NCBI RefSeq assembly: GCF_002013915.1
Contig: NZ_MBTF01000011.1
Location: forward strand, 1 to 64,000
Direction: 5' to 3'
DNA from: Mucilaginibacter pedocola
Lineage (GTDB): Bacteria > Bacteroidota > Bacteroidia > Sphingobacteriales > Sphingobacteriaceae
Length of the DNA stretch: 64,000 bases
Below, piece after piece: positions 61,863 to 64,000 of this stretch (position 1 is the stretch's first letter; each line of letters starts with the position of its first letter). Both the position numbers and the translations under genes were made by a program. The notes under the pieces are model-generated. The model searched no databases and was not told where the DNA came from. It saw only the letters and a program-made list of their open reading frames with translations.

Positions 61863-62336
61863 TTACACGGGCTGCCCGGCGCAGTTATATTCCTCGTGGA
61901 ATTTTACCAGTTTCAGCATTACATCAATGGCAGCTTCGTAGTTTTTTACGCCTACTACCTTTTTGTACTCGTTCTCCAGGTTCTCTACCTGGTTTTTGAG
62001 ATGCTGGTAAAATTTTTCGCCCTGCGGGGTGAGGTACAACATTGATGCGCGGGCATCATCGGGGCTTTTCTCGCTGCGCACCATATTGGTGGCTTCCAGT
62101 TCTTTCACAATTTTGCTTGCTGCCTGCTTGCTTACGTTCATTTTGGCGGCCAATGCGTTGTTGGTAATGCCCGATGTGCCAATGCTCATAAAAAATGGGA
62201 TATGTGCATTATTAAAATCGGGGTTATCCATGCGGCAGAGCTTTTTCATGCTCCACTCGTCTATCGAGCGCTTTAGCAAATAAACCAGTTTACAGGTTAT
62301 CCTCTTCGAATCTTCAATTGTGCTGACCTCTGACAT
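61863..62336 (-). CDS. MarR-family transcriptional regulator
   Basis: 157 residues with the MarR winged-helix layout: helices at the ends for dimerisation, the recognition region ITNNALAAKMNVSKQAASKIVKELEATNMV, and a wing at RSEKSPDDARASMLYLTPQG. Cys36 and Cys154 are the only cysteines, so redox sensing is possible but not shown. MarR proteins such as MhqR control quinone-detoxification genes, so this gene is a candidate regulator of the dioxygenase/pirin operator motif. It is 44 bases upstream of the DUF5686 paralogue's 3' end. Confidence 0.92.
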   Translation of the reverse strand: MSEVSTIEDSKRITCKLVYLLKRSIDEWSMKKLCRMDNPDFNNAHIPFFMSIGTSGITNNALAAKMNVSKQAASKIVKELEATNMVRSEKSPDDARASMLYLTPQGEKFYQHLKNQVENLENEYKKVVGVKNYEAAIDVMLKLVKFHEEYNCAGQPV

Positions 62337-62380
62337 GATATATTAACGATTAAGCTTGTAACTGGTTTAACGAATTTACA

Positions 62381-64000
62381 TTAAAAATCGAACTTAACAA
62401 ATGCGCGCACGCCGTATTTAGATACACCCGGGTTATCCAAATAAGTAAAACGTTTAACTAAATCTATACGTAACAACTTGAATATGTTGCCCACGGCAAC
62501 GCTACCCTCAATGTACGGGGTAGAACCCAAAGCGTAAGTACCACCGTTAGCACCCGAAGGGAAACGCAGCAGGTTGGCATTGTTAAGCGGGTTATTCTCG
62601 TCGCGCACGCCACCCCAAAGGGCCTTAAAGTCGATTATCTCGCGCAGCTTCAACCTCTTCAACAAAGGCACACGGTTGAACAGGAAGCCGTTGAAGTTAT
62701 GATCGATAGTGATGCTGGCGTAGTGGTCGCTCACAAACTCCTGGAAGTTCATTAAGTTATAAGAGTACAACTGGAACGCATAAGTTTGGTTAGCGTGGTG
62801 AATATCCAGCAACGGGAACGGCACCTGGCCAAACAGGTAACCACCTTCAGTACTTACATCCGTAAAGCCAAATTGCGACAGGTAGAAACGTTTGCTGATA
62901 CCTGCTGTTAAGTTTTGATAGTTATAATCGCCACCTGCCAGGCCTTTAATACCCTGTGCATAGCTTAAAGTAAATATAGGGTACCTATCAGGTATAGGTG
63001 TGCGGTAAAGCTTACCCTGGTAAAATTTCTCATGCGGAGCCCAACGGATAGATGCCGAAAGCTCTGTAGTGTGGATAGTACCTACATCGTTCAGGGTGCC
63101 ATTTGGCAGCAATTGCTCAAATTTTAAAGCGCCGGCAGCATTTTGGTTCCATTTTTTGAAACCGATGGTATACGACAAGTGGTTTTCAAATTCGTGTACA
63201 TAATCGAAACGGAAGATATCGTTATACAACCAAATATCGTTAGCGCCACGTTTGAACGATAACAGGAAGTTACTTTCCTGAACGAACTGCAGCTCCTGGC
63301 CCGGCACCTTAGTATCATGCTGGAAGCTGGCGCGGATATAGTTCTGCGGGAACGAGTAGATAGATTTATTGTTGAGCGAGTAAGTACTGCTTAAAAAGTA
63401 TTTCCACTCTTTATCCTTGGTACCGTAAGCGCCATAAGTTTCAAAGTAATAGCGTTTGCTCAGTTGCGGGGTGCTGCGGCCACCTAAGCGCAGGCGCAGG
63501 CCTTCAACCGGGTTAAAGCTGTAAAAGGTATTTGCAGGGCCAACTTCAAAGGTGCCGTAGTTTTTGTAACCGGCAAGCACCAGTGTAGCAATATCCATTG
63601 TTTTTTTGAACGATGGGATAGTTTGCAGGCTATCGATGTTTTTGTAGATAGCGGCAGATGATGCATCCAGTGTATCGGGGCGGCTCATCAGCCAATATTG
63701 GTCGTCTTTATCGCCGGCGTTAGCAACTACTACCTGCTCGGGGCCTTTGTAAGTAGCATCGGTACGGGGCGAATTCACTACAAAGTTATTGATGGTAACC
63801 AAACGCTCGCCGTATACACCGCCTCCTTTATTTTTGTTGATACCAAAATCTATCTTCAGGTCGCTTTGGCTCAAGTGGTATTTACCATCGGCATTTTTCT
63901 CGAAAGCCAGTTTAGCCTGCATCTGCCTTACAAAGTTAAGGTTGATGTTTTTGTTAACGGTAAGATCCGCAGCTTGCACGGCGTAGTTGCCGTCCATAGT
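62381..64000 (-). CDS. DUF5686-type outer membrane protein, C-terminal part (cut by window end)
   Basis: 540 codons are visible; the N-terminus lies beyond the window. The sequence parallels the cluster gene at 26208-28757 from the DGNYAVQ-AxLT-NKNIN block through the barrel to a VRAFVKFDF terminus (KVKIKFDF-like in the paralogue). The corresponding start would be far upstream, so the ATG at 63997 is internal. It is expected to be an outer membrane barrel with a CarboxypepD_reg-like N-terminal domain. No function is known to me. Confidence 0.85.
   Translation of the reverse strand, partial: TMDGNYAVQAADLTVNKNINLNFVRQMQAKLAFEKNADGKYHLSQSDLKIDFGINKNKGGGVYGERLVTINNFVVNSPRTDATYKGPEQVVVANAGDKDDQYWLMSRPDTLDASSAAIYKNIDSLQTIPSFKKTMDIATLVLAGYKNYGTFEVGPANTFYSFNPVEGLRLRLGGRSTPQLSKRYYFETYGAYGTKDKEWKYFLSSTYSLNNKSIYSFPQNYIRASFQHDTKVPGQELQFVQESNFLLSFKRGANDIWLYNDIFRFDYVHEFENHLSYTIGFKKWNQNAAGALKFEQLLPNGTLNDVGTIHTTELSASIRWAPHEKFYQGKLYRTPIPDRYPIFTLSYAQGIKGLAGGDYNYQNLTAGISKRFYLSQFGFTDVSTEGGYLFGQVPFPLLDIHHANQTYAFQLYSYNLMNFQEFVSDHYASITIDHNFNGFLFNRVPLLKRLKLREIIDFKALWGGVRDENNPLNNANLLRFPSGANGGTYALGSTPYIEGSVAVGNIFKLLRIDLVKRFTYLDNPGVSKYGVRAFVKFDF

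Overview
The window looks like a chromosomal stretch of a Bacteroidota member of the Sphingobacteriaceae, most like Mucilaginibacter or Pedobacter. The grounds are recurrent TAnnTTTG-type promoter elements, a type IX secretion (gliding-motility-type) C-terminal domain, CarboxypepD_reg/DUF5686 outer membrane proteins, DUF4833, DUF6702, an HD-PycTM fusion, and a serine palmitoyltransferase very close to the Sphingobacterium enzyme. I see no rRNA, tRNA, CRISPR array or prophage. The only clear mobile element is an IS110-family insertion sequence at the left edge, lying between two oppositely oriented copies of a REP-like palindromic repeat.

Layout. 0-6 kb: IS110 element, comEC, a secreted protein, and a TPR membrane protein ending in a histidine-kinase dimerisation-like segment without an ATPase. 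6.3-9.6 kb: a tightly overlapping minus-strand operon (CDF metal transporter, NUDIX hydrolase, bioA, diiron ferritin-like protein). 9.7-14.5 kb: small secreted and membrane proteins, a class I aminotransferase, and an unexplained GC-rich structured intergenic element near 11.7-11.8 kb. 14.8-20.6 kb: a TolC/MFP/RND efflux operon.

20.9-31.7 kb is the centrepiece. It is a colinear plus-strand cluster: serine palmitoyltransferase, GNAT acyltransferase (candidate bacterial ceramide synthase), SDR reductase (candidate CerR), myo-inositol-phosphate synthase, DUF5686 outer membrane protein, CDP-alcohol phosphatidyltransferase (candidate PI-phosphate synthase), DUF4833 protein, fatty-acid-hydroxylase-type enzyme, and an AUR1-like PAP2 protein (candidate inositol-phosphoceramide synthase). 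Together these could take serine and acyl-CoA to a 2-hydroxylated inositol-phosphoceramide. Only a PI-phosphate phosphatase is not apparent.

31.8-36.6 kb: a TPR gene apparently disrupted or slippage-regulated at an A9 run, a CAP-domain protein, a DUF1456 protein, an orphan FabF-type synthase, a TruC-like pseudouridine synthase and a YycJ-like hydrolase. 36.7-45.4 kb: a 1304-residue T9SS cargo with two six-bladed NHL propellers, an M1 peptidase, a HupE/DUF6702 pair, and a GNAT/cupin pair. 45.5-47 kb: an MhqO/MhqD-like dioxygenase-esterase pair. Its upstream operator-like palindrome recurs upstream of the pirin gene near 60.7 kb.

47.4-59.8 kb is rich in envelope and signalling genes: a BamA-type barrel with a kinase-like N-terminal region, a SdiA-regulated-type propeller lipoprotein, ppk1, an HD-PycTM fusion, a PAP2 phosphatase, an EamA transporter, and a diadenylate-cyclase-like protein followed by a large GAF-like protein. 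59.8-64 kb: pirin, Crp/Fnr and MarR regulators separated by long-hairpin repeats, and a truncated DUF5686 paralogue running off the window. Several dispersed intergenic repeat families fill the spacers.
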